Shown: in pieces, positions 17,938-27,171 of the stretch
Layout: each line of letters starts with the position of its first letter
How positions within the stretch are numbered: the stretch's first letter is position 1
Assembly (NCBI RefSeq): GCF_014695715.1
Contig: NZ_JACJOT010000003.1
Coordinates: 1-64,000, forward strand
Source of the DNA: Microcoleus sp. FACHB-68
Lineage (GTDB): Bacteria > Cyanobacteriota > Cyanobacteriia > Cyanobacteriales > Oscillatoriaceae
Direction of reading: 5' to 3'
Length of the DNA: 64,000 nt
The notes under the pieces: generated by a model
What the model was told of the DNA's origin: nothing
The model's input: only the letters and a program-made list of their open reading frames with translations
The model's database searches: none
Made by a program: the position numbers and the translations under genes

Positions 17938-20274
17938 ATGCCGCAGTATTTCGGAAAACTTCAAGTAGCTGAGCAGCCGTGGTCAACTTTAGAAGCCGTA
18001 CAATCTGTGCGACAGGACGATCGCAATGTTTACTTTGATTGTGCCGGCCCTCATTTCAAAATCAGCGTGCTGGCAGCCAATTTAATTCGGGTGCGAATGA
18101 CACCCACCGGCACGTTTAAACCACGCCGATCTTGGGCGGTTGCACGAGATGATGCAGAATGGCCGGCTGTGCCCTACCAAATGCGGGAAACCGCTGAGGC
18201 TGTGGAAATCGAGACAGAACAGATGCGCGTATCTGTAGAACTTGACAAATGCCGAATTACGTGCATGGATAAAGCGGGAAACCCCTTTGCACAAGACACC
18301 GGCCTAGGCACCGGCTGGCGTAGCGGAACGATTGCCGGTTGGAAGCAAATCGAAACCGATGAGCACTTCTATGGTTTTGGTGAGCGTACCCACTTGCTGG
18401 ACAAACTCAGCGAGGTGAAAACCAACTGGACAACGGACGCCCTCGATTATGGGGTTCTCAGCGATGAAATGTACCAGGCGATTCCCTTTTTCATCGCTCT
18501 GCGTCCTCATCTTGCTTACGGCATTTTCTTCAACACCACCCATTGGAGTCAGTTTGACCTGGGTGCAGAACAGCCGGGTGTTTGGCGGATGGAAACCCGT
18601 GCTGAGGAGCTGGATTATTACATCGTCTACGGGCCAGAGCCGGCGCAAATCTTGCAGACTTACGGTGAGTTAACGGGCAAGATGCCGCTACCGCCAAAGT
18701 GGTCGCTCGGCTATCATCAATGCCGGTGGAGTTATGAATCTGAGGAAATCGTGCGCGAACTGGCTGAGGAATTTCGCAACCGGCACATTCCCTGTGATGT
18801 AATTCATCTCGATATTGACTATATGCGCGGCTACCGCGTCTTTACTTGGAGTCCCAAACGCTTCCCCGATCCCAAGCAATTAGTTAGCAATTTGGCAAAG
18901 AATGGCTTCAAAGCCGTGACGATTATCGATCCCGGTGTGAAGTATGAACCAGAGGGAGATTACGCAGTTTTTGATGAGGGAGTGGAAAACGACTGTTTTG
19001 TGCGAAAAGCCGATGGTCAGTTATTCCACGGCTACGTTTGGCCAGATAAGGCTGTTTTTCCCGATTTTGCCCGTCCTGATGTTCGTAAATGGTGGGGGGA
19101 CTGGCACAAAACCCTAACGGATATGGGAATCGCCGGCATCTGGAACGATATGAATGAGCCGGCACTTGACGACCGACCATTTGGAGATCCGGGTAATAAA
19201 ATTTGGTTTCCCCAGGATGCACCCCAAGGCCCAGATGAGGAACGCGCCACTCATGCAGAAGTGCATAATTTATACGGATTGATGATGTCGCAGGCGTGTC
19301 GGGAAGGCTTAAACCGGCACCGTTCCACCCAGCGATCATTTGTCCTCACGCGATCCGGGTATGCCGGCATTCAGCGGTGGTCATCCGTTTGGATGGGCGA
19401 CAATCAATCGCTGTGGGAACACCTGGAAATGTCGTTACCCATGCTGTGCAATATGGGGCTTTCGGGCGTGGCATTTGTCGGGTGCGATATTGGCGGGTTT
19501 GCCGGTAACGCCTCAGCAGAATTATTCGCCCGTTGGATGCAAGTGGGAATGCTCTACCCCTTGATGCGCGGTCATTCTGCAATGAGTACGGCACGACATG
19601 AGCCGTGGGTATTTGGCGATCGCGTCGAGAAAATTTGCCGCGAATACATCGAGTTGCGCTACCGGCTGCTGCCTTACATTTACACGCTCTTTTCCGAGGC
19701 TGCAACGACCGGCGCACCGATTCTGCGACCGTTACTTTATCATTTTCCGAATGATCCCACTACTTATAAGCTTTACGATCAAGTCTTGCTTGGCCCTTCC
19801 CTAATGGCAGCCCCCATCTATCGTCCAGGCGTTGAACACCGTGCGGTTTATTTGCCGGCAGGCGTGTGGTATGACTGGTGGAGTGGTGAGCGTTACGAAG
19901 GATCGACGCATATTTTGGCACACGCACCTTTGGAACGGATGCCCCTTTATGTACGGGAGGGCGCAATTATTCCCATGATGCCGGTGATGCAACACGTTGA
20001 TGAGCGTCCCCTGGATGAATTAACCTTGCGAATTTGGCCGGGAAATGGGGAATTTACGCTCTATGAAGATGACGGAAATACGTTTGAATTCACAACCGGC
20101 GCGTGGGCAATGACAACATACCGTGTGCATTCAGAAGGGCAACAAATTATTGTTGAAATTGCCGCGCCTGAGGGGAATTGGAATCTAGCCCCCCGTGAGG
20201 TGATTGTGCAAGTTGCCGGTGTAGGAGAGCAGCGTTTTTCTGATGATGGAACAGCTCGAACGCTGAGGTTTTAG
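17938..20274 (+). CDS. Glycoside hydrolase family 31 alpha-glucosidase
   Basis: A 778-residue GH31 enzyme. An N-terminal beta-sandwich (to about residue 230) includes FYGFGERTHLLDKL. The barrel has the nucleophile Asp404 in GIWNDMNEPA and the probable acid/base Asp488 in WMGDNQSLWEHL. VGCDIGGFAGN and MRGHSAMSTARHEPW are family landmarks, and C-terminal beta domains follow (LPAGVWYDWWSG region). It releases glucose from the non-reducing ends of alpha-glucans or isomalto-/malto-oligosaccharides. No signal peptide is present, so it is probably cytosolic. GAGGA precedes ATG 17938 at about eight bases. It may act with the GH57 enzyme at 24557 in glycogen-derived glucan turnover. Confidence 0.92.
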   Translation: MPQYFGKLQVAEQPWSTLEAVQSVRQDDRNVYFDCAGPHFKISVLAANLIRVRMTPTGTFKPRRSWAVARDDAEWPAVPYQMRETAEAVEIETEQMRVSVELDKCRITCMDKAGNPFAQDTGLGTGWRSGTIAGWKQIETDEHFYGFGERTHLLDKLSEVKTNWTTDALDYGVLSDEMYQAIPFFIALRPHLAYGIFFNTTHWSQFDLGAEQPGVWRMETRAEELDYYIVYGPEPAQILQTYGELTGKMPLPPKWSLGYHQCRWSYESEEIVRELAEEFRNRHIPCDVIHLDIDYMRGYRVFTWSPKRFPDPKQLVSNLAKNGFKAVTIIDPGVKYEPEGDYAVFDEGVENDCFVRKADGQLFHGYVWPDKAVFPDFARPDVRKWWGDWHKTLTDMGIAGIWNDMNEPALDDRPFGDPGNKIWFPQDAPQGPDEERATHAEVHNLYGLMMSQACREGLNRHRSTQRSFVLTRSGYAGIQRWSSVWMGDNQSLWEHLEMSLPMLCNMGLSGVAFVGCDIGGFAGNASAELFARWMQVGMLYPLMRGHSAMSTARHEPWVFGDRVEKICREYIELRYRLLPYIYTLFSEAATTGAPILRPLLYHFPNDPTTYKLYDQVLLGPSLMAAPIYRPGVEHRAVYLPAGVWYDWWSGERYEGSTHILAHAPLERMPLYVREGAIIPMMPVMQHVDERPLDELTLRIWPGNGEFTLYEDDGNTFEFTTGAWAMTTYRVHSEGQQIIVEIAAPEGNWNLAPREVIVQVAGVGEQRFSDDGTARTLRF

Positions 20275-20288
20275 AAGGCTATTTTGAG

Positions 20289-20327
20289 GTGGGTGATCGC
20301 TCTTGCCGCAGAGAGTGATCGCCTCAC
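20289..20327 (+). terminator. Stem-loop after GH31 gene
   Basis: GTGGGTGATCGCTCT pairs, with one bulge and G-U pairs, with AGAGTGATCGCCTCAC. It starts 15 bases after the GH31 stop. Confidence 0.5.
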
Positions 20328-20390
20328 AGCAATGAGGGTCTATTCTCCTCTACAGTTATTTCCTCTGGGGTTATCCAGACAACTTTGCCA

Positions 20391-20460
20391 TCCCACGATT
20401 ACCGGCAGCCGTGTGGCATGACTGAAGGATTTACGCATATCCGGGCACAGGCACCGCCGA
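20391..20460 (+). pseudogene. Relic of a second GH31 gene
   Basis: About 60 bases translate to LPAAVWHD followed by a stop, then in a shifted frame to EGFTHIRAQAP. These match LPAGVWYD and YEGSTHILAHAP of the intact GH31 protein (bases ~19853-19928), with the intervening WWSGERY codons deleted. Substitutions are numerous, so this is an old remnant of a paralogue rather than a fresh duplication. Confidence 0.7.
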
Positions 20461-21100
20461 AGCAGAGGCGGCTGAGCGCTCATTGTATTCGATAACGTTA
20501 ATCTCTTTAAAATAAATTCATCCCCTAGATAGATGCCGTATCAGAAAATAGCCGTATACTTTAATTGCTATTTAAAAAAACTTTATCACTCTTAAAAAAT
20601 ATAAAAGTTTAACGCCTCTGCTTTTATAGTCGGCTGTATATTTGAGGTGATCTCAGACAAGTCCTGCGTTGAAATTGCTTGAAAGCCTGAAACGCGCAGA
20701 GGTGCATACTTTACAATAACAATCATTCACTGATAAAGTATTCTTAATAAAGCAATTTTATTGAGTCTAAACCTACGCTAATACAGAGGAATGGCTCATG
20801 GCCTTGCCCTTGAATCTATAGTCGGCAAGTCTAAGCTGCACAATTGGGAAGATAGCGCTGTTATAGAGAAAATTGCAGAAATTAACAGCCGGCACGAATT
20901 GTGTAAGGACAGACTCATAAAGTTTTGGGGAGTCGGGAGACCGCAAAGTTTAAGGGTGCAAGCGCTCACACTGAACTAATTAGGTGAAAAAACTGTGGGA
21001 ATGTGCATCCAAGAACGACTTAACTGATGGAACTCAGTTAGGGGTTACTACAGTCAAGTTTTAGAATCTTTATAAAACTGCTCCTGGTGGAAGGTAAACA
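20461..21100. other. Long intergenic region upstream of the acyl-CoA dehydrogenase
   Basis: AT-rich, with no established gene. A 62-codon frame at 20791-20979 follows AGAGGA, but its product (MAHGLALESIV...) resembles nothing I know; it is listed as doubtful. GGTGGAAGG lies shortly before the dehydrogenase ATG at 21101. Confidence 0.4.
20791..20979 (+). CDS. Doubtful small ORF
   Basis: A 62-residue frame with a fair ribosome binding site (AGAGGA, five bases before ATG). Composition is polar with one Cys, and there is no domain. The GTCGGGAGACCGC stretch near its end is reminiscent of a structured element rather than coding DNA. It is kept only because of the start signal. Confidence 0.22.
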   Translation: MAHGLALESIVGKSKLHNWEDSAVIEKIAEINSRHELCKDRLIKFWGVGRPQSLRVQALTLN

Positions 21101-22282
21101 ATGATTGCTATCAGCAAAACGAAGAATCCTTTCAGTTTTGAAACAATTCTGGAAAGCACGCGTGAGATCGCCCACGAAGTCGTTGCCATTGAGACGATCA
21201 AAGTAGACCAAGACGCCTGTTGGCCGGAGCAAGGAATTCGCGCGATGCAGGCAGCCGGCTTAGGGGGTTTAGTCATACCAAAAGCCAAGGGAGGACTGGG
21301 ACAAGGTCTTTTAGCACTCACCCAAGTGTGTGAACTACTGGGAGGCGAGTGCGCCTCAACCGCACTTTGTTTTGGAATGCACAGTGTCGGCGCAGCAGTG
21401 CTTGCCGCCAAAGCCACTCCCTACCAACAAGAGCGTTATGTAGAACCAATCTGCGAAGGCAAACACCTCACCACCTTAGCGCTGAGTGAACCGGGAAGCG
21501 GGGCACACTTCTATCTTCCGCAGTGCCAATTAACGGTAGAGTCGCCGGCAATGTTTCGCGTCAACGGACAGAAGTCTTTTATCACGAACGGAGGATACGC
21601 GGACTCATACGTGATTTCCACCACAGCGGCAGATGCTAATGCCGTGGGAGAGTTTTCCTGCGCGATGATATCCAATGGCGCAGAAGGGCTGATCTGGGGG
21701 GCACCTTGGGCCGGCTTGGGAATGCGGGGCAACTCTTCGCGCTCAGCAGAACTGCGAAATGTGCCGGTGCCGCGCCAGGATCTTCTCGGTACGGAAGGCG
21801 ATCAAATCTGGTATGTATTCAATGTCGTCGCGCCCTACTTCTTAGTCGCTATGGCCGGCACTTACTTAGGCGTCGCTAGCGCAGCATTAGAGGAAGCGCG
21901 GATTCACTTGTCCAAACGCTACTACACCCACAGCGGTTCAACTCTCGGTCAGACGGCTGTGATGCAACACCGGCTAGGCACACTCTGGAGTGTGGTCGAG
22001 CGAACTCGCCGGCTGATTTATTATGCTGCCACTGAAGCTGACTCAGGTGGCCCGAATACACTGCCAGCGCTATGCTCAGCGAAAGCGGAAGTGGCTGATT
22101 GCGCGGTCAATGTCGTGAACGAAGTGATGACAATAACGGGCGGAATTAATTATCGAGACGGTTCTAAGTTAGAGCGCCTGCTGCGTGATGCGCGTGCCGC
22201 TCACGTAATGTCCCCAACAACTGATATCCTGCGAACATGGGCCGGTCGGGCACTGCTCGGTCTACCGTTGCTGGGAGATTAA
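21101..22282 (+). CDS. Acyl-CoA dehydrogenase family protein
   Basis: A 393-residue flavoprotein with acyl-CoA dehydrogenase architecture: an N-terminal helical domain, a middle beta domain beginning with ALSEPGSGAHF (FAD/substrate loop) and GQKSFITNGGYAD, and a C-terminal helical domain. Near the end, where classical enzymes carry a Y-G-T-S/E motif, this one reads HVMSPTTDILRTWAGRALLG. The catalytic base is therefore uncertain. Most cyanobacteria lack complete beta-oxidation, so a role in a dedicated oxidation (for example branched acid or secondary metabolism) is more likely. Its stop lies three bases before a histidine kinase start, suggesting cotranscription and coupling. Confidence 0.85.
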   Translation: MIAISKTKNPFSFETILESTREIAHEVVAIETIKVDQDACWPEQGIRAMQAAGLGGLVIPKAKGGLGQGLLALTQVCELLGGECASTALCFGMHSVGAAVLAAKATPYQQERYVEPICEGKHLTTLALSEPGSGAHFYLPQCQLTVESPAMFRVNGQKSFITNGGYADSYVISTTAADANAVGEFSCAMISNGAEGLIWGAPWAGLGMRGNSSRSAELRNVPVPRQDLLGTEGDQIWYVFNVVAPYFLVAMAGTYLGVASAALEEARIHLSKRYYTHSGSTLGQTAVMQHRLGTLWSVVERTRRLIYYAATEADSGGPNTLPALCSAKAEVADCAVNVVNEVMTITGGINYRDGSKLERLLRDARAAHVMSPTTDILRTWAGRALLGLPLLGD

Positions 22283-22285
22283 GGA

Positions 22286-23998
22286 ATGACAGGTAAAATC
22301 GTCATGGTGCAGGTAGACCCCGCTACCTTGACGGTACTTCATAAAAGCCTCAGCTTATTGCCAGAGGAATTGCTTGAGTTTGAGCTAGATCCTGAACCGT
22401 TGCTGCAAAGCTTGGAGGCGGGAGAAATTAAGCTAGATGTGGTGGTGCTCGGTTCACTGGTGAGTGAGCCGGTGCAAATTGCTCAGCGCGTTCAATCTGT
22501 GGATAAAGACTTGGCGGTGTTGATTCTCAGCGATCCAGCTTTCCACCAGCAGATGCAGCAAGCATTGCAATTTTCACCTTTTTTGGGCAATCAAGTCAGC
22601 TGTCGGTCAACTGCTGAAGGCGAAGCTTTGGTGATTGCTTTACAAGAAGCGATTACGCGAACGAAGCAGCGCCGCAGTTATCGCTCAATGCTAATGGCGG
22701 CCCAAGCCAGCCTGTCTAACGCCTCTGCGCCGCCACCACAGCCGGCGCAGTATATGGAGCGACTGCTAGATCGCGCTCCTATCGGGGTTGTAGCCGTCGA
22801 TGAGGGGGCAACAATCTTGACTTGGAACCGATATGCGGAAGAACTCCTGGGGATCAGCGAACGCGAGGCAATCGGGACTTTTTTTGGGCAATTTTTCCCC
22901 GAATCGGAACGCCAGAGTTTAATAGACTTTATTAACCGCTGTTCTACCTCTGAAACGCGCTTTTCCCCTGAAATTTTCCAAATCGATGCCGGTGATAGCA
23001 GCTTCCGATTTCTGGAAGTAACCGTTGCACCCATTACAGGACGCAGCGGTGAGGGGGGTTCGCTGCTGATTTTTCAGGATATCACCGACCGCAAGCGTTC
23101 AGAAGATGCTGTGCGAGAATCAGAAGCGCAATTGAGAGAAAAAGCGACCGAGTTGCAACAAGCGCTGCACGAACTGCAAAAAACTCAAGCGCAACTAATT
23201 CAAACTGAAAAAATGTCGAGCCTTGGTCAAATGGTGGCTGGGATCGCTCATGAAATTAATAACCCCGCTGCCTTTATCTACGGCAATATTACATACGCTC
23301 AAGAGTATCTGCAAGACTTGCTGAATTTAGTAGAGCTTTATCAGCAGGAATATCCGAATCCAACCCCAGAAATTCAAACTAAAGTATCAGAAATCGAATT
23401 AGAGTATCTTGTTGAAGACTTGCCCAAGCTGCTAAATTCTCTAAAAATGGGAGCTGAGCGAATTCGAGATCTAATTTTATCCCTGCGGAACTTCTCGCGA
23501 CTCGATGAAGCCGAGGTGAAAAAAGTTAATTTGCATCAAGGCATCGATAGTACGCTTTTGATTTTGAGTAACCGAATCACACCGGAAGGAATTACTGTTA
23601 TTAAAAATTACGGTAATTTACCGTTGGTTGAGTGTTCGCCGGCTCAGATTAATCAAGTTTTTATGAATATCATTGGCAATGCTATTGATTCGCTACAGGA
23701 GCAAAAACAGCAACCTTATAAAGAAATTGCGATTCAGACAGAAACAGTTTCTTCTTCTCAAATACAAGTGCGAATTCGAGATAATGGCTCTGGAATTCCC
23801 CCGGAGATTATAGATAAAATATTTGACCCATTTTTTACCACAAAGCAGGTGGGTCAAGGGACGGGGTTAGGGCTGGCGATTTGCTTTAAAATTATTGAGA
23901 AACATGAAGGAAAAATTAATGTGAATTCTCAAGAAGGCCAGAAAACTGAGGTGACGATATCCCTGCCGGTGAAACAGTCAGTTCCCTGGGAGATTTAA
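22286..23998 (+). CDS. PAS-domain sensor histidine kinase with pseudo-receiver N-terminus
   Basis: A 570-residue signalling protein. Residues 1-130 resemble a receiver fold, but the expected phospho-Asp position reads VVVLGSLV, so phosphorylation there is unlikely. A PAS domain spans ~155-270 (LLDRAPIGVVAVDE...TWNRYAEELLGI). A coiled coil leads to the HisKA box with His322 in GIAHEINNPAAF. The ATPase domain has NIIGNAIDSL (N), IRDNGSGIPPEI (G1), DPFFTTKQVGQGTGLGL (F/G2). There is no transmembrane segment, so it senses in the cytosol. Its catalytic core closely resembles that of the hybrid kinase at 58143-63560. No response regulator is adjacent. It is translated directly after the acyl-CoA dehydrogenase. 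Confidence 0.9.
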   Translation: MTGKIVMVQVDPATLTVLHKSLSLLPEELLEFELDPEPLLQSLEAGEIKLDVVVLGSLVSEPVQIAQRVQSVDKDLAVLILSDPAFHQQMQQALQFSPFLGNQVSCRSTAEGEALVIALQEAITRTKQRRSYRSMLMAAQASLSNASAPPPQPAQYMERLLDRAPIGVVAVDEGATILTWNRYAEELLGISEREAIGTFFGQFFPESERQSLIDFINRCSTSETRFSPEIFQIDAGDSSFRFLEVTVAPITGRSGEGGSLLIFQDITDRKRSEDAVRESEAQLREKATELQQALHELQKTQAQLIQTEKMSSLGQMVAGIAHEINNPAAFIYGNITYAQEYLQDLLNLVELYQQEYPNPTPEIQTKVSEIELEYLVEDLPKLLNSLKMGAERIRDLILSLRNFSRLDEAEVKKVNLHQGIDSTLLILSNRITPEGITVIKNYGNLPLVECSPAQINQVFMNIIGNAIDSLQEQKQQPYKEIAIQTETVSSSQIQVRIRDNGSGIPPEIIDKIFDPFFTTKQVGQGTGLGLAICFKIIEKHEGKINVNSQEGQKTEVTISLPVKQSVPWEI

Positions 23999-24556
23999 AG
24001 ATAATTTTAATGTTGATGAAGATTTTTAGCCGGCAACCCTATCACGAGTTGTCCAAACTGGCAATTTGAGGTCAGTGTTTATATTTTATATTTTAGATTG
24101 TAAATTTTAGAGCAAAAGCCAATTAGGTTACTTAATATTCATATAATATAACAGCGGTTCTAACTCGCATTCATCCACGATGTAGGGACGCAAATTAGTA
24201 ACGGATCTATGCTTAGCACCCTAAAAGATGGATTGCACTGCATTGAGAATTACTAGAAGTGTGTAAAATTATCTGAGATTTATATAGGGCAAGATATGAA
24301 TCAGCCTGCTAAGATCAATAAAGTGAAAAGAAATTTAGCCCCATAACATTGTTTCTTACCTCTCCTTAACCCTCTCTCTAACCCAACTCTACAAGGAAGG
24401 CAAAAAAAATATATTGTTCTTCAAAATAAGGAATCTGCCTAAATTTTTGATTTTGAAGGATGATTGCCCATCTGTAATAGTTCGGATAGAGGGTGAAGCA
24501 AGAGAGACTGATCAGACATTTAATGTTTACTAATTCCTAACTGCAAGGACACTCTA
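23999..24556. other. Intergenic region without a visible gene
   Basis: AT-rich, including TTTTATATTTTAGATTGTAAA and CCCTCTCTAACCC-type intergenic words. I saw no ORF or hairpin of note. CAAGGA precedes the GH57 start. Confidence 0.4.
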
Positions 24557-25795
24557 ATGAACCCAAATCCCCTAGCCGTATTTGTACCCTGGTTGCATAT
24601 GCATCAGCCCCCCATTTGGGTTGGTGATCATCTCACCGGCAACCTGGAGAAAATGCTAAATGGCGAACCAAATTCTGAGGAACACTGGAACGCGCAATGG
24701 TTTGCCCAAGCCTACAAAAATCCCGCCCGGTATGTGGAATTATTGACGCAGGAAGGGCATTCGCCGCGCATCATGGTGGATTATTCCGGCGTATTGCTGG
24801 AAGAGTTAGCACGACTGAGCACCGGCATCTTCAATCATCTTCATGTCGATGGTGAAGTAATGGGCGATGTAATTGGCTTGTGGCGTCGCGTTTTAAACAA
24901 CCATCCAGACGCCGTGGAATTTGCCGGCACCGCTTACAGTCATTGCTATTTTCCCGCTACTCCAGAACGCGATCATGAAGGGCAAATCATGGAATGGCGG
25001 CGCGTATTTGCAGACCTTTTTGGTCAAGAAGCGCTGTCACGAGTCCGGGGATTTTGGCCCCCGGAAATGGGAATGACCGGCAATCCAGCCGAAGCGTTAC
25101 GGTTTATTCGCCTGCTGAAAAAATGCGGCTATGAATGGATTATTTTACCGAATTCAGCATTAGAACATCCGGAAGGGTGGAGTGTGCCGGCTTTGGAAAA
25201 TCGCGTCCACTGGCTCGTTGTGGAATCAGGCGGAGAAAGTGAACGTATCCTCTGCGTGGTACGCGATACAGACATGGGAATCCGGCAGCAAAGTGGTCAC
25301 AATGTGGATGGTTGTATTAATGACATCCGCTATCGGGGGAAGGTATTACAAGATGGAGATGTGCCGCCGTTAATCGTACCAACTTCTGACGGCGAAAATG
25401 GAAATGTGATGATGTTTGAGTATTTCCGCAACACATTTGCACCAATGTTTCGTAACTCAACATCTTGGCAAGATATCGAGTTTATGACAGTCAGCCGGTA
25501 TATCGATCAATACTTGCAAAATGGCCCTTCAACCGAGGTAAAACTCAAGCCTGCCGGCGGATCTTGGATTGGCGGACATCAAAGTTGGAATGAAGGCGAT
25601 CGCCGGCAACGGGTGTTAATGGCTGTCGAACAGTTGAGTCAAGATTATGATTTAGCAGTGCAAGAAAAGCGGATGGACACTAACCAGTTACCGCTGATGT
25701 TGTGCGAAACCAGTTGTTATGTCTACTGGAATTCTGATTTTTGGTTTGATCAAGCAGATCGCTGCGTCGCTTGGGCGCGTAATCTCATCGCTTGA
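24557..25795 (+). CDS. Glycoside hydrolase family 57 protein
   Basis: A 412-residue GH57 enzyme. It opens with VPWLHMHQPPIWVGDHL (family region I, metal-like HMHQP). Region III GFWPPEMG contains the likely nucleophile Glu170, and IVPTSDGENGN supplies a candidate acid/base Asp278. Members act on alpha-1,4 or alpha-1,6 glucans (amylase, amylopullulanase, branching enzyme, 4-alpha-glucanotransferase); length and motifs do not settle which. No signal peptide is present, so it probably works on intracellular glycogen. It stands alone and ends in a rho-independent terminator. Confidence 0.87.
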   Translation: MNPNPLAVFVPWLHMHQPPIWVGDHLTGNLEKMLNGEPNSEEHWNAQWFAQAYKNPARYVELLTQEGHSPRIMVDYSGVLLEELARLSTGIFNHLHVDGEVMGDVIGLWRRVLNNHPDAVEFAGTAYSHCYFPATPERDHEGQIMEWRRVFADLFGQEALSRVRGFWPPEMGMTGNPAEALRFIRLLKKCGYEWIILPNSALEHPEGWSVPALENRVHWLVVESGGESERILCVVRDTDMGIRQQSGHNVDGCINDIRYRGKVLQDGDVPPLIVPTSDGENGNVMMFEYFRNTFAPMFRNSTSWQDIEFMTVSRYIDQYLQNGPSTEVKLKPAGGSWIGGHQSWNEGDRRQRVLMAVEQLSQDYDLAVQEKRMDTNQLPLMLCETSCYVYWNSDFWFDQADRCVAWARNLIA

Positions 25796-25800
25796 TGCAG

Positions 25801-25859
25801 TGCCGGCATCATCCATTCTTCAAATTCCTAGAAAATGATGCCGGTATCTGGCCTTTTTT
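25801..25859 (+). terminator. Rho-independent terminator after GH57
   Basis: TGCCGGCATCAT pairs with ATGATGCCGGTA (12 bp, one G-U) across 22 bases. A CCTTTTTT tract follows shortly afterwards. The stem is built from two facing RCCGGY words. Confidence 0.8.
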
Positions 25860-26095
25860 GTGAGGCAATCGTGTTCCTCAAAATTTGGCCGGTTCCTCAC
25901 CAGACAATAAAAAATGAGAGTTGCAATTAAACTAGGGTGCAAGACATTGCGACCCTACTATTTTAAAATTTCCTAGTTATCAGTAGGAGCGTTAATCTTC
26001 ACCAAACTATCAGCATTGAGCCTGATAATTTGATTATTTTTTCAGGAAATAGGAGGAAATGAGGGTTTCATAAAGAGTGATCAGGTAGCCAATGC

Positions 26096-26368
26096 TTACC
26101 TTACTTGTGACAACTCGTTCATCGGTTTGTCTAAACCTTGAAAAATATTTTTATCGTTATTATTCGGATTCAGCAAACAGTTATCTCTAACTTGATAAGA
26201 AGTTCGTTGAACATAGCCGGCCATCACAGCATACTGCAAATCTGCCAGAGCGTCTATGTCATCCAAGCCGCAACCTGCATGAAAAAGTTGCTGTAGTTCT
26301 TCTTCAATTTCAATACTCAAATAACCTGTTCTTAAAACCTTTAAAACAATTTTGCGAATCATCATCAC
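26096..26368 (-). CDS. Conserved small cyanobacterial hypothetical protein
   Basis: A 90-residue acidic/helical protein: VLKVLRTGYLSIEIEEELQQLF followed by DDIDALADLQYAVMAGYVQR. This layout recurs in short cyanobacterial proteins of unknown function, as far as I recall. No catalytic motif, signal or membrane segment is visible. The three consecutive Met codons leave the exact start open. It is isolated, with 160 bases on the 5' side to the Dabb gene, which is on the same strand upstream. Confidence 0.6.
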   Translation of the reverse strand: MMMIRKIVLKVLRTGYLSIEIEEELQQLFHAGCGLDDIDALADLQYAVMAGYVQRTSYQVRDNCLLNPNNNDKNIFQGLDKPMNELSQVR

Positions 26369-26536
26369 CTGTACAATCTTTTAAAATTGGCTGATCCTAT
26401 GGAGTAAGTATGGCTTTTATATCCAAACTGTGGGGTGATTTACATTTCTTACCTCTTGTGATTCCTTGGTTTCAAGCCTCGTGACAAAGATCACCCCCAT
26501 AGCCGGCTATTCAGGATGCAGGATATCGGCAACCGG

Positions 26537-26839
26537 CTAAGCTTCAAAGTCAAAGGCAAGCACGCCCTCTAAACACGGTAGGAGTGCGGTTTTGACTCGT
26601 TCGTGTTCCGGATGCGGTAGATAAGCGTCACGCGCACCGGCACTCTCGAACGTCATCATAAATCCGTGGGTGTAGCCTTGGTTCAACCCTTCAGAACTCG
26701 AATATGAGCCGCCGGCATAATAAGTGATGCCTGGAATCAATTCTTGGAGTTCACTGAGTTGCTTGAAAAGTTCTGCAATCTTCTCTGGTGCTACTTCGGG
26801 TTTAAACTTGAGTAAAACCAGGTGTTGAATCTGAGGCAT
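26537..26839 (-). CDS. Dabb (stress-responsive A/B barrel) family protein
   Basis: A 100-residue ferredoxin-like alpha/beta barrel. The opening QHLVLLKFKPEVAPEKI contains the family His, and the ending has FMMTFESAGARDAYLPHPEHERV, with the HPxH element characteristic of Dabb. Such proteins dimerise and have been tied to stress responses or to small cyclisation/hydrolysis reactions in some organisms, and the role here is unknown. It is cytosolic, with no operon partner except possibly the small gene at 26096. Confidence 0.88.
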   Translation of the reverse strand: MPQIQHLVLLKFKPEVAPEKIAELFKQLSELQELIPGITYYAGGSYSSSEGLNQGYTHGFMMTFESAGARDAYLPHPEHERVKTALLPCLEGVLAFDFEA

Positions 26840-27171
26840 TGCTGACGCTCCTTTAAACTTCTGCGGTTATCATACCGGCATCCGTGCGGTTGTAAAGGGG
26901 CTGCCGTTGCAAAAAGTAAGCTTTTTCTTAAATGTGGCTTCTGAATAAACTGTTTTTAAATGTGTAGCTCCAATGACTTAAAATTCTATCTCTATAGCAA
27001 TTTTTTAGAGAATCTCTAATATTTTACAACCACAAAGCAGCCGTTCTGCCGGCACCATCAATGCAGAAATTCATATTTTTTCAGTTAATATCTGGGAAGA
27101 ATCGGCTGATTAACCGATACGATACTTAAAAATCCGCTATAGTCTCAAAGCGGAAATTATGAGGAACGTAT
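26840..27171. other. Intergenic region between divergent genes
   Basis: It contains the shared promoter area of the Dabb and DUF1400-hydrolase genes. ATCGG-CTGATTAA-CCGAT near 27102 is a short palindrome that could be an operator, and TGAGGAACG precedes the hydrolase ATG. Confidence 0.35.
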
